Positions 26,601 to 37,305 of a stretch of DNA of 64,000 nucleotides are shown piece after piece. The DNA is from Parapristionchus giblindavisi (lineage: Eukaryota; Nematoda; Chromadorea; Rhabditida; Diplogasteridae). Position numbers and translations under genes: made by a program. Every line of letters begins with the position of its first letter. The stretch's first letter is position 1. Under the pieces are notes generated by a model. It searched no databases. It was given only the letters and a program-made list of their open reading frames with translations, and was not told the origin of the DNA. Location: assembly GCA_943737045.1 (NCBI GenBank), contig CALSFV010000246.1, forward strand, positions 726,725 through 790,724, in the 5' to 3' direction.

Positions 26601-27847
26601 AAGGGGATTCTACCGTACCTCCAACATGAACAGTTGTAGAAATAACCAATCAATAAAGGGGATTCTACCGTACCTCTAGCATGAACAGCTATAGAAATAA
26701 CCAATCAATAAAGGGGATTCTACCGTACCTCTAGCATGAACAGCTATAGAAATAACCAATCAATAAAGGGGATTCTACCGTACCTCTAGCATGAACAGCT
26801 ATAGAAATAACCAATCAATAAAGGGGATTCTACCGTACCTCTAGCATGAACAGCTATAGAAATAACCAATCAATAAAGGGGATTCTACCGTACCTCTAGC
26901 ATGAACAGCTATAGAAATAACCAATCAATAAAGGGGATTCTACCGTACCTCTAGCATGAACAGCTATAGAAATAACCAATCAATAAAGGGGATTCTACCG
27001 TACCTCTAGCATGAACAGCTATAGAAATAACCAATCAATAAAGGGGATTCTACCGTACCTCTAGCATGAACAGCTATAGAAATAACCAATCAATAAAGGG
27101 GATTCTACCGTACCTCTAGCATGAACAGCTATAGAAATAACCAATCAATAAAGGGGATTCTACCGTACCTCTAGCATGAACAGCTATAGCCATCGCCATT
27201 GCAACAGCATGGGTATCTTCAAGTCTAATAACAACTTGAATAGCTTCAACTCCAGTGGATCGATAAGCACGAATAAGGCAAATCGTGTTGAGACCACTTA
27301 TTGTCTGAATTGAATACGGCAAAAATAGATGAATGAAGTGAGATAGACTTACTCTGAATGGTGTAGTAGTTGTCCATTCATAAGGAAATGAATCTATTAA
27401 ATGATGATTCAATTGAGATTGAATATAAGACGAACGAGATTCATCACTTGTAAATATATTAAATGAATAATGCATATATAAATGAAGACATACTCTTTTC
27501 GATCAGTTAATTCCCGTATAAACTTGGCCTCTAAATTTGTCTTATCGAAGGTTGGAATGACAATACCTTCAATACATATGTAATTAATTGATTGATAGTG
27601 AATAGAGTATACCAGGCATGAGAGCATGTTCTGATATTCTAGTATTCTCAGCCATTTCTCTAGTCATCAAATTACTTCCATACAATATAGCTGATATAGA
27701 TAATATGATAGACACAGTACATGGGTATGATATCACTTTACGATACATCTTTATTGATTTATCCTCAACATCATAATATCATACAATACAATTTATTGAT
27801 TGACTTACTTCTGCGACCAATTCAGTATTTTGAATTTCCTCATTCAT
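17626..27847 (-). CDS. GPAA1: GPI transamidase component GPAA1
   Basis: Multi-pass ER-membrane subunit of GPI transamidase, which cleaves the C-terminal signal of precursor proteins and attaches the GPI anchor. The start at 27847 gives MNEEIQNTELVAE, then an N-terminal TM (CTVSIILSISAILYG) and MAENTRISEHALMPG, matching the family's 'Y.SENAM' region. Lumenal M28-peptidase-like exons follow: DESRSSYIQSQLNHHL, RSTGVEAIQVVIRLED and AVAMAMAIAVHAR, joining in phase 1 to DNLYWSRDIYFIFVSNGEIG (family: YWAKDI.FLVTE). Later exons include TGSFIVGAIVLE, NQLNIMIYPLDET, FLLTQAFTGVEGIHS and several TMs, ending FLILGSFQLVLLLLLAIPSW and a stop at 17626-17628. The intron between VHAR and DNLYW runs from 27168 to 19381, about 7.8 kb, and contains the 55-bp array and nested transposons. 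All other introns are short. Confidence 0.9.
19426..19520 (-). repeat. Left remnant of the 55-bp intron/microexon array
   Basis: One partial and one full 55-bp unit (full unit from 19465), continuing the array at 26347-27172 on the other side of the mariner insertion. The unit here reads TTGTAG on + where most units read CTATAG, so on the gene strand its AG acceptor is missing. The partial unit runs into the true acceptor region of the GPAA1 intron (acceptor TTTGTAG at 19381-19387). Confidence 0.9.
20325..21198. mobile_element. Palindromic foldback element
   Basis: Arms of about 320 bp in inverted orientation, from ATATCACGCCTGTCACGAGA at 20325 to its complement ending at 21198. Both arms hold GGCATGCCCTACCAGCCC and the AGCGCTACACTACGGAGC-like region. 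The short core lies around 20700-20850. It sits within the larger nested insertion and has no coding capacity. Confidence 0.85.
21548..22674. mobile_element. 1.1-kb palindromic Tc1/mariner-type MITE
   Basis: Starts CAGTAGCAGCCAAAAGTATT and ends with the near-complement (TACTTTTAGCTGCTACTG), flanked by TA. Long arms include GAGGAGTAGACTCCGC and GTCGGAAATTTCGATTTT in inverted orientation. No transposase. Confidence 0.88.
22675..22868. mobile_element. Short MITE, TACAT..CCCTCGC family
   Basis: About 195 bp bounded by TACATACTTTGCCATACCCT and the inverse ending GAAAATGTATG. The interior has GATTGACCCCACATATA and CGACCCACCCTATTTCGAG motifs. A relative lies at 37988-38181. Confidence 0.7.
23466..24930. 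other. Unassigned part of the nested insertion
   Basis: No recognisable gene. It holds a diverged tandem duplication of about 115 bp at 24355-24590 (CATGTTATAACGTG / CATGTTATAACATG, each followed by CGATAGAAAACAAAATTA-like sequence) and a GAGA-rich patch at 24595-24640. Base composition is less AT-rich than the host introns, as expected of inserted DNA. Confidence 0.45.
25340..26235 (+). pseudogene. Decayed mariner-type transposase
   Basis: Frame-shifting similarity to Tc1/mariner transposases. The second helix-turn-helix region begins PGRGRPISVSTATN, then NTSILRLLRSRLTLLPYKYS. The central region has NRIIASDLEESYKTAG and AAVFPNGKSTLVL. The end of the catalytic core appears in another frame as PNSPNLNLLDCSAWW, the family's PPNSPDLNPLDYxVW. 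It closes with KRLKACVRAKRDHG in a third frame. The many frame changes and stops show it is inactive. The normal length would be about 330-350 codons. Confidence 0.8.
26347..27172 (-). repeat. 55-bp tandem array: 40-nt intron plus 15-nt exon piece, 15 copies
   Basis: Fifteen exact-period units start at 26348 and repeat every 55 bp to 27118; the array abuts the GPAA1 exon ending at 27169. On the gene (-) strand each unit is CTGTTCATGCTAGAG (the last 15 nt of that exon) followed by a 40-nt segment opening GTACGGTAGAATCCCC and closing GGTTATTTCTATAG. Twelve of the fifteen units keep the terminal TAG. Units 26348, 26403 and 26623 read CTACAA instead. The 15-nt piece is phase 1 to phase 1 and would add AVHAR in frame. 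Whether the units are ever spliced separately is unknown; skipping them all also restores the frame. Confidence 0.92.
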
Positions 27848-28038
27848 TCCTAATGAAATACAATAATATTACATCACATCTCAATTATGATCTCATCAAT
27901 CGATAACTATCGGAACAATCAACCACAAATACGAGTCAAATGTCTAATTGAAAATAAATAAATAAAACATATCTTTATTACTCTTTAGTAATCTTATTTA
28001 CAACAATAAATAATGAAGTACATTGATTATAATCAGTC

Positions 28039-28230
28039 ATGGTCTATGGTTATCCCATCGGATAGACCCACCCGCAAAAATTCGCCTTTCATGGGTACCC
28101 ACCCGCAAAATTGGACCATAAATTGACGATTTTCTTGAAAATTTAACGACTTTGGGGTACCCACATGCGTTTTGACCCAAAATCGAGGTACCCACACGCA
28201 TTTGAAAGGTCTGGGATATTGGTAGACCAT
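28039..28230. mobile_element. Short MITE between GPAA1 and the ZDHHC3/7-like gene
   Basis: About 190 bp with inverted ends ATGGTCTATGGTTATCCCA and TGGGATATTGGTAGACCAT. The interior has short degenerate repeats of the type GGGTACCCACCCGCAAAATT and ACCCAAAATCGAGGTACCC. Confidence 0.75.
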
Positions 28231-28531
28231 CACTGATTATAATCATTTGACTTGGATGTTTATCTATGAACTCATTTGCAAAGAGAAACGGATAAAAAGA
28301 TATATTAAGACAAAGGAAAAAGTCATTAGAGTTACTATACACATATGTATAATGTATCACAATCATGATGAATTCATTAGATGAATAGTCTACCGTATTA
28401 ACAACTCGTTAGATTAGTCAAGATTGGATATAGATAATCGATATAATCGATACAATGAGATAGATTCAATAGTCAGATTGATCAATTTATGATATTAATT
28501 ACCCGTATTAATTGATATAATCTATTATATA

Positions 28532-28753
28532 TTATACACTATATTCGTGACTAGTTCTAGTATGATATGGAGCTATTAATGGATTCAACCATTTAATAGA
28601 GAAGGCACCTCCAAATACCATTTGCAGATTCTTCCATCCATCTGCCTTTTCATGTGATATCCCATCTCCTCTCAATTGAATCAATTAATGAAATGATAGA
28701 TAGATTAGATTAGATTAGAGTAGATAGACAGATAGATAGATAGATAGATAGAT

Positions 28754-28818
<65 letters not shown>

Positions 28819-28875
28819 CAGATAGATAGATAGATAGACAGATAGATAGATAGATAGACAGATAGATAGATAGAC

Positions 28876-28964
<89 letters not shown>

Positions 28965-30760
28965 TGAATACCTTGATGACTTCAAACTCTCAATAGCTGT
29001 TTCATCTGAGAATATAGAAGATATTTGTGTTCCAAACATTACACAAGTGAAGATTGAGAAGAGAATTGATTCGAATAAAAGGAAGATCTATAATTGATTA
29101 AATATATCTCCACTCAAATTATTTCATTAATTAACAGTTGAACAAACATTAGATATATATAATATAAGAGAGAGAATACTGTACTAACACAACATTAAGC
29201 TCCGCCCCTTTCCAATGTATTGATAATATAAGAAGAAACTAACCAACATAAGAGTAGTAGCAGGAGGACCAAATGCTGAACATCCTTTCCATTCTTCACC
29301 AACACATAATACAAACTGCCATATACTCCAATATAGTGCATGGAGTGAAAGAAGAGCAATGTACATCTTAATCAATATACAATCTCACCCATTATATTCT
29401 AAGCTAGCAACAATTATTCCGATCTTTCCAATTCGATGTTTACCATGGCTGTGTAGCATGACTATACCCATACGTGGGCGGCATTCACGCCGATTTTGGA
29501 ACCAAACCCACCCGATTTAGTCAAAATTCACTGAAAAATTGAAAACGATTTGGGAAATTCACTCAAAAAAGAAATTTTTGTGTCAAACCTACCCGATTTT
29601 GGCATCCGACCCACCCGAATTTTCATTTCCAGCGGCAATGCCCGCCCATGTATGACCATACCGATATTCCGTTCCGAAAACGGTATCATTTTTTTTGTAG
29701 ATATTTTCGGCATACATCTAAAAATTGTTAAAAAAAAATAAAATAAATTCCGTTCCGGAGTTGTTCAGCTTTACGTAAGGTATAGAATAACTAAATCTTT
29801 AGCATTGTTCAACACATATTCCAAAACGGTTTTTAAAAGCCCCCCCTCCCCCTGTTGATAAAATGCAGAACGATAACGATTTAGAAACTTTTGCCGAATA
29901 TGTCATTACGTAGTATGCCGAAAAATGAACTCATGCCGCACAGCAATGCTGTGAACGCTGTTTTGTATACTGTAGGTTTTACCGTATACCAGTTTTGATT
30001 CATCCAAACTGTTTAAATTCACTGTAGAGTTAAGTAGCGATATATGCATATATAATTAGCAAATTTTGCCACAATTTTTCGTTCTCATATACATAATGAT
30101 GAGACTAACTGTGAATAGTACAAAGTACTTTTGATTTCCTTCTCCAACACAATTGTTCACCCATGGACAATGATGGTCCATACGACGTATACATCTACAA
30201 CAAATATCATTCATCATATATCAATATATGAAGAATAAGATAAATGTTACCTTTCACAAACAGAACAATGATGAGCTCTTTCTGGCTTAAGACTACAGCA
30301 CTTTTGACATTTGTAGATGACCTACAAAATGAAAAGATACAAGAGATAGAGATAGAATGATGATATACTTCAGTAGTCATAGCCTGTATCCTCTGTAATG
30401 TATCATCAGTTAACATTCCCTTTGGTACAGCTCCAGGATCAGTCAACATTGTCTACAATCATTCATTCATTCCCTCTCAATCGTATATGGACTAACCCTT
30501 GCATGACTAGTGATAGCTAAACCAGCTAATAGTTGGAATACAATGAAATTAATAGTTTGATGTAATTGATAATCATTCCACGAGAACATCATTACTGATA
30601 TAACACATACTTCTCCATATAATACAAGCATCCTATTGATATGCAATATCTTCATTCTATATATTCATTATAGTTACCAAGTGATGACAGCACATATGAT
30701 TCCACATGGATCGCCCACACACCATCGTTGTCCACAACATTCAGTCTTCTCTCGTGACAT
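28532..30760 (-). CDS. DHHC palmitoyltransferase, ZDHHC3/7 (GODZ)-like
   Basis: Golgi-type S-acyltransferase. Start 30760 gives [22 protein letters not shown] exons ([36 protein letters not shown]) lead to [20 protein letters not shown], the family's MTDPGAVP. The cysteine-rich domain reads [19 protein letters not shown], then [17 protein letters not shown] with [10 protein letters not shown] (exon 30196-30105), holding the catalytic Cys. TM3/4 exons are [19 protein letters not shown] and [15 protein letters not shown], followed by [10 protein letters not shown], matching ZDHHC3/7 CVMFGTQ..SI..DET. The last exon has [18 protein letters not shown], the family's 'VFG..FS..W..P', and stops at 28532-28534. 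The intron after the DHHC exon holds a MITE, and the one before the last exon a GATA repeat. ZDHHC3/7 assignment is strong. Confidence 0.93.
28701..28962. repeat. (GATA)n microsatellite in an intron
   Basis: About 260 bp of GATA with scattered GACA units, in the last intron of the ZDHHC3/7-like gene. The long 'YLSI' reading frame over it is an artefact. Confidence 0.97.
29456..29661. mobile_element. Short MITE in a ZDHHC3/7-like gene intron
   Basis: Inverted ends around ATACGTGGGCGGCATT and AATGCCCGCCCATGTAT. The interior contains repeated ACCCACCCGATTT, ACCTACCCGATTTTGG and ACCCACCCGAATTTT, like the internal repeats of other short elements here. Confidence 0.7.
29700..30100. other. Rest of the 730-nt intron, nothing coding
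   Basis: Unassigned intron sequence between the DHHC exon and the next exon of the ZDHHC3/7-like gene. It contains a CCCCCCCTCCCCC run near 29841. Confidence 0.5.
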
Positions 30761-30938
30761 TATATACTATTCTACTCCATATGATTATCTATAATCATAA
30801 TCATCAATCTATCTTATTATTAATGATACAGCTTTGATAAAAAAGAGACATTACATCGAAATCGATAGACAAACAAACATGTTCTTCGGTATTTGTTGTA
30901 CAACCGTTATGGAATCGATCAATTATCAATACAAATTC

Positions 30939-31972
30939 GGGTGATAAGACGTTTCAGAAATTTCACTTCAGAAAGTGCTATTTGAGAAAATCCTCTTCAG
31001 AAAAGGACGTTTCAGAAATGTCCACTTCAGATATGATTTTCCAGAAAAGGACGTTTCAGAAATTGGCACTTCAGAAATTCCAACTCAGAAAAGGACGTTT
31101 CGGAAATTTTTTTCAGAAATATCAACTCACAAGGGAAGCACCAGTTGCGACGGAAACGATTCTGAAAGCGACCCGTATGGGTAGCAAGGGTTGAGGGGGA
31201 GATGGAAAAAAGTGGTTTCAAAAGTTGCTTACGGGACCTACTAATCGATATTTTTAATCGAGTGCACATTTGACTATCACCCCTACCCCACGGGTTCGAT
31301 TCCCGCTCCCCGTCAAATTGTTTTTGCTATTTTTTAAAAGCTTCCTCAACATCAGCTTCGTTGTATTATCGAAATTCGCCGGACATTTCCGAACATTTTC
31401 ATAATTTGGTGGCGTATTTGTTAAAAAAAATATCGATTAGTAGGTCTCGTAAGCAACTTTTGAAACCACTTTTTTCCATCTCCCCCTCAACCCTTGCTAC
31501 CCATATGGGTCGCTTTCAGAATCGTTTCCGTCGCAACTGGTGCTTCCCTTGTCAGAAAAGGACGTTTCAGAAAAATTTCCCGTTGTAATTGAATGCTATT
31601 TATTCTAAGCGATCTTCTCTTTTTGAAACGTCCTTTTCTGAATTATAATTCTGAAAAAAAAATTCTGAAACCTCCTTTTCTGAGTTGGCATTTCTGAAGC
31701 GAAATTTCTGAAACGTCCTTTTCTGAAACATAGGTGGGCGCGTGAAAACGAAATCTTTTTGCGCTCAGCCTTGCTTTCTCACCGGGGCCTTGCCTCGCAA
31801 AAATTGGAAAACTTTCAGTCAAATTTGCAAAAATTAGCCTTGCGCACAGCCTTCCCTCCCCCTTCCCCCGTTTTGCGCACAGCCTTTCCCTAAGCGTGCC
31901 CATCTATGTTCTGAAAATTAGTTTCTGAAGTGTCCTTTTCCAAAGTGAAATTTCTGAAACGTCTTATCACCC
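30939..31972. mobile_element. 1-kb foldback element with internal palindrome and tRNA-like B box
   Basis: Ends GGGTGATAAGACGTTTCAGA at 30939 and its complement at 31972, flanked by a 6-bp direct repeat AAATTC. Both ends are built from TTTCAGAAAAGGACG-type repeats. Inside is a second palindrome: arms 31131-31261 and 31425-31556 share AGCACCAGTTGCGACGGAAA and GATGGAAAAAAGTGG. Its 160-nt core holds CGGGTTCGATTCCCG, a perfect T-arm/B-box match. No protein is encoded. Confidence 0.85.
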
Positions 31973-32833
31973 AAATTCGAGTCAAATAGATCATGCATGC
32001 GTCATGCCAATTTAAATTTTGGATATCTTTCGAATAAGAAATGTGCGTGAAAACGATGTGATAAAAGTGCTATAGTTATTCTATTCAGGAGAATAAATCT
32101 TCCAATAACCATATTTGTCCTATCGAAGTTCACAACTTTCACAGGGAAAAATGAGAAGATTTGGATAACTAACAAAAGATAACCTTAAAAGGATTGCGAT
32201 GCAAACGCTGTGATGATGATAAGTAAATGGGTGTTAAATATCATACATTCCTTTATGCTCATCCATCCAACATATTCACAATTACAACACATTAAATAGA
32301 AGTCGTCTGGAACGTGCGTTTCTGACAGTAAAGAGTGTAAATTACGATTTGCAAGAACGATAAGGAGTGAATTATCTCCTTATCGATTAATAGAATATAA
32401 AAATTGAGGATCCAATTGAGTTTCACTACACATTATTATTTGGAGTGGCTAAAGTCAATGATACAATTAAACGAAAAAGAACAAGAACAATCGATTAACA
32501 ATGCTCTCCGTGTTGTGTAATGGAGAATATGAAAGAGTGGATATCAATTATGTTGAAACAGTAAACAAGATTAAGATAGATGAATAGAGAATATGACTCT
32601 TCAATGTAGTAGATGATAAATATAAAGTGAGAATGATTAGTATTGATATAATACATAATCATGGAGAAATATGATAAGAGATAAATATGACATATCTTTC
32701 TCAAATTCTCACTTCACAATTAACATCACATGATACAAGATAGATAGAGACAACATTAATAATGTTAGGATGGAATATTGAGTGACGAGGTCATAGGATC
32801 AGTATAAAGATAAATAAGTAACATGATAGACAC
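31973..32833. other. Intergenic, no gene seen
   Basis: Spacer between the foldback element and the eIF4A3 stop codon. Short minus-strand frames only; presumably includes the eIF4A3 3' UTR. Confidence 0.5.
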
Positions 32834-35800
32834 TTAGATCATATCAGCAATGTTCATCGGCATTTCATCAATTTGAGTCGAGTAGTACTGTTCGATATCA
32901 CGAAGAATACGTACATCATCTGATTTGACGAAGTTGATAGCAACACCCTACAATATATACATCCATCATATCAATACTACATGAAATAAAGCTCAAATCA
33001 AAACAAACGGCAGTATCTAATAATCAAGGCTAGTTGGGATAAATGCTAAATCGAGGTCTATATAACACATAGTATTTCAGACCTACTCATTTCATTTCTA
33101 AAGAGTGGAGCGGGGTCATGCGATCTTGCTAAAGAAACAAACACCCATATTCATTCCTAACATATATGTTAAGTTTATCTTGATACGTTTTACTGTTTAG
33201 TTCCACCAGGGTAATAACATCTATACTTTAGTTGTACAAGTAACAACTCATTCTTTCACTTTCAAATCAATTCCTATACATGATAGATATTGCATTTGAT
33301 TAAGACTAAGAAGTACGAAGTACAAGTAGAAGTAGTAGAAGTACATGCCTTTCTTCCGAAACGACCAGATCTACCAATGCGATGAATATATAATTCACGA
33401 CTGTTGGGTAGATCATAGTTGATGACTAATGATACTTGAGGTACATCCAATCCACGAGCCCATACATCAGTTGAAATCAATACACGAGATTGACCAGCAC
33501 GGAAATCCTATCAATTAAATCAATATATATTAATATAGTGATACATTAAATATTGTCATCGGCATTATAACGAAAGTTGTCAACGAAAACAGATTAATAA
33601 TGTAAAGCACGTATTAATGTCTAACAGACGTTCTAGGGATCAAATGTTTGGTCTCGAATTGTATACCGATAGTGTTGCAGCATTATTACGTCTATTTACA
33701 AAAATGTATTGACTGACATTATTCCACCGATATCTCACTTCCTTTTAAGACAAATGAATATATGAACAACAAATTCTACCTTCATAATCTGTTCTCTGTC
33801 CTTTTGTTCCATCTCTCCATGCATCGCTGATACAGTGAAGTTTGCTTCCTTCATCTTCTCAGCAAGCCAATCAACCTTAATATTATTGAATAGATGAAAG
33901 TTGACAACAAATCAATACTGCAAAACATATCTAACTGTTGAAGTGAGAAACAGCTAAGAAATGAGATCTAAGGAGATAAATAAATAATATAAATAACAAT
34001 TAGTACCTTCCTACGAGTGTTACAGAATAGGACAGCTTGAGTGATAGTGAGTGTATCATATAGATCAACAAGAGTATCAAACTTCCATTCTTCACGATCA
34101 ACAGCTACGAAGAACTGCTTTATTCCTACAAACAAAATCAATAATTATTCGCCCTATTGATATATGATATAATATATAATATGATATAAAATATATATCG
34201 TACCTTCAAGAGTAAGTTCATCACGTTTTACGAGAATACGAATAGGATCAGTCATGAATTTGCTTGTCATCTCGAGTACTTCATGTGGAAGTGTAGCTGA
34301 GAGAAGCACAACCTTAAATAACATATGTTAAATAATAATAATAATTAAATACATAGGTCGAAAAGTATGTTACAAAGTACCAAGCCTGACCGGATTTTGA
34401 GCCAAAATTTCACAAAAATCGGAAACCTGACCCGATTTTGACAACCAATAACCTAGCTAGTCGACCTATGATTAAATATAATGAAAAATAATAATAGATA
34501 CCTGAGCACCGGGAGGTAGATAACGATAGATATCATATAGTTGTTCCTTGAATCCCTTATTCAACATCTCATCTGCTTCATCGAGAACAAGCAATTTGAT
34601 TGAACGAGTACGCAGATTTCTGTAATATCATACATTTTCGCCCCACTCACAATCAGTTGTTTTTGCGAATTATAAACTGACCCGAAATTAGAACAAAACT
34701 GACCCGATCTACATCTCAAGTACTCGAAACTGACCCGATCTTAGGTGATTCTTACTAATCTCGATCTCCCGCATATTCCTAGATGGGTCTCGAGTTTCAA
34801 AACTGACCACATCGACAAAAAGTGTTCACTCACAATGTGGGTGCTCGAAAATGTATGTGTAATATATAGTAATTCAATTACAGTAATTCATATTTCCACA
34901 GATATAAAAACCATAATTGCGAATAATAATTAGACCATTTCAATATGGAAACAACGTAATCAAAATAATCACCGTCTACGAATCATATCAAATACTCTTC
35001 CAGGAGTACCAGATACAACATGTTGTCCATAATCCAATTTGCGAATATCTTCTCCAACATTTGTTCCTCCGATACAAGCGTGACACTGTACATTCATATA
35101 ATCTCCGAGTGCAAGAATAACCTAAATATATTTCATATATAGTCGATGAGTCTGTTTGAAAGGAATAAATTGGAAGGAATAAAGGAATATAAGGAATAAA
35201 AAAAAAGGAAGTGATTAAATAGATCCAGATCAAAAGGGCGTATTCTCAATACGACACTCAATATTCTTTACCCAAAATACAATAATAAAAAGAACGTCGA
35301 CTGTATAGTAAAAAATTGTATAAGCAAACAATTAAATAAATTGTGTATGGAGAGACATTGCGCAAGGGCACATTGATAACTGATTGATATTTTAACCGCC
35401 GAAAATCTAACAAAGCCTCGGCCTACGCTTGTGATAACTCATTCGTCAGAAAACAATGGATGTGCAAATATTCACGGGTACAGTTTATATGAAAGCAACG
35501 TTACATAAGAATTAGCAAAATTATTACAACAATTTCGAATAAGCACCGATTTTGTGTGTAGTTTTTCGTCATGAAGAATGGACGACCGATAGACCAACCA
35601 TCACATTTTGGTACCCCGTCAAATAAAATGAACACTAGGTTGCCCAGCTACAAGATGGCGACATTCGCTAAATACACTAAACCCCCACACGGTCAATGGT
35701 CTCAAAAAGCCTAAGGCCGCAGCCTACGTAACGACAAAGATAGCTGAATATACATCCAAGTATCCAAGTAAATAAGTTTTCCGATATTTGTTTCTAGTGT

Positions 35801-36508
35801 GACGCATGTTGCACACGCACGAATAAATCATTAGTTGAACTTTCTAGAAACTATATAATGTAAACTACCAATTACCTTCTGAATCTGCTGAGCCAACTCG
35901 CGAGTGGGTGATAGTACAAGAGCTTGAGTCTCTCTCAATTGAACATCCAGAGATTGAAGGACAGAGATAGAGAACGTTGCAGTCTTACCAGTACCCGATT
36001 GTGCTTGGGCAATTACATCACGTCCCTACAACAATCAATTACTATAATAAACTTATATCCCATGCATACTAACATAAATATTAAAAACGAAACCTTGAGA
36101 ATAGGGCGGATAGCTCTCTGTTGGATTGCTGAAGGTTTCTCAAATCCATATGAATAGATGCCACGGATCAGATTTTCACTGAAATAGAGCAGATGTATAC
36201 AATAAATTTGTGCAATGAATAGTAATTTCAATAAAAAGTTTAGTGGGCCGACTCAAAATCACTCTCGCGCATTGTGGTGAGAAAATATTCGAAGCTATCC
36301 AACAACTAATTAAAAGTATTAAATATTCCTAAGCCTTTTAAAATCATTACAAAGTTCGATCGTTATATACATACAAAATTCAGAATAATATTTTTTAAAC
36401 ATACTTAAGCGACATCCCATCGAATGTCTGGCAGATTTCAACATCTTCACTTGTCTCGAACTCGATATTCGAGAGATCTTCTGCTGTGGGTTCAGCTTTA
36501 CGAGCCAT
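32834..36508 (-). CDS. EIF4A3: DEAD-box RNA helicase eIF4A3
   Basis: ATP-dependent RNA clamp of the exon junction complex, deposited upstream of spliced junctions. Start 36508 ([20 protein letters not shown]), stop 32834-32836, about ten exons. Motifs in order: Q motif [22 protein letters not shown]; Ia PTRELA; then [17 protein letters not shown]; Ib [23 protein letters not shown] ([12 protein letters not shown]); the linker to [19 protein letters not shown] region [50 protein letters not shown]. The C-terminus is [50 protein letters not shown] and the N-terminal 'FETSE.V' mark eIF4A3 rather than eIF4A1/2. Introns carry two MITEs (34352-34470, 34629-34857) and an unexplained 760-nt intron (35121-35875). 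Near family length, with no damage seen. Confidence 0.96.
34352..34470. mobile_element. MITE, CATAGGTCGAAAAG family, copy 1
   Basis: 119 bp bounded by CATAGGTCGAAAAGTATGTT and CTAGTCGACCTATG. The interior has CCTGACCGGATTTTGAGCC and CCTGACCCGATTTTGA. It lies in an eIF4A3 intron. Confidence 0.85.
34629..34857. mobile_element. Short MITE with ACTGACCCGA repeats
   Basis: Inverted ends CATACATTTTCG..CACTCACAAT and CACTCACAATGTGGGTGCTC. The interior repeats AAACTGACCCGA several times. It lies in an eIF4A3 intron. A partial relative of its right end occurs at 23093-23125 (GCAATGTGGGTGCTCGAAAA). Confidence 0.75.
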
Positions 36509-37305
36509 CTTCAACAATTCTTTAGTACCTGCTCAAGAATTAAAAGATCCTCGTTTAAATAATGTGAACAGGAAAAAAGATATTAGAATGGCTCAAAAAC
36601 CGATCTTATTAATCTCAACAATTGATCAGATAATGTTTATGCAAAGCGGAATATATCGAATAGAATATGTCTGAATGTGTGCAGTTATGTGCAGGTGCTC
36701 AATTATACGAAAAAGAATATTATAAAACGCATAAGACAAAAGACAAAATGTGGAGGAATCGTCTACAAAAGGATCGAAACCGAATGATTCCAAGTATCGG
36801 ACGTTTCTCTATTCGATATTCCTATCACCGTTTACGTTATTATTACCACAACGACTCCAATCGACCTAATACACCCACCTACGTTAAATCTATCATACAG
36901 ATCGGAGGACAAATGAAAAATACAAAGGCTGGCTTAAAAGCAGCACTACATCAAAACTCGATTATATATATAACTTAACGTACTGTACACAGTCAAAGGG
37001 AAACCATCCAGGATATTCAAAAAATGCTATGTTCCATGTTCGAGTGTCCTATCGGCAATTGCGTACCATTAGATAGGAAGTGAAACCGGAGAATACAACA
37101 ATTGTCACAAAAATAAGGGATAAGGGAAGACAAGTAGGTAGTGCCTCCATATAGGATAAGTGCGCCATATTAATATAAGGAATACACAGGAATTGTCACA
37201 ATCATTATTTAAAAGATAATAGGGATTTGGGGGAAGAATGAGTCAAGTTGTTCTATGGCAGGACGTATGATAAGAGAAGACTCATCCCTTATTGGATATT
37301 CACAT
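36509..37305. other. Spacer between VAP 3' end and eIF4A3 start
   Basis: No gene seen. Should hold the eIF4A3 promoter and the VAP 3' UTR. Short plus-strand frames here have no recognisable family features. Confidence 0.5.

Noticed and set aside
26347..27172. CRISPR-type array
   Set aside because: Units are contiguous, contain no variable spacers, and consist of GPAA1 exon and intron sequence.
28710..29039. Open frame of YLSIYLSI repeats
   Set aside because: It is the GATA microsatellite read in frame; only the terminal [16 protein letters not shown] part is a genuine ZDHHC exon.
31262..31424. Complete tRNA gene
   Set aside because: Only the T arm and a 3'-end-like stretch are present; no acceptor 5' strand, D arm or anticodon arm could be folded.
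32834..36508. Assignment of the DEAD-box gene as eIF4A1/2
   Set aside because: The N-terminal FETSE motif, the [17 protein letters not shown] segment and the C-terminus match eIF4A3 instead.
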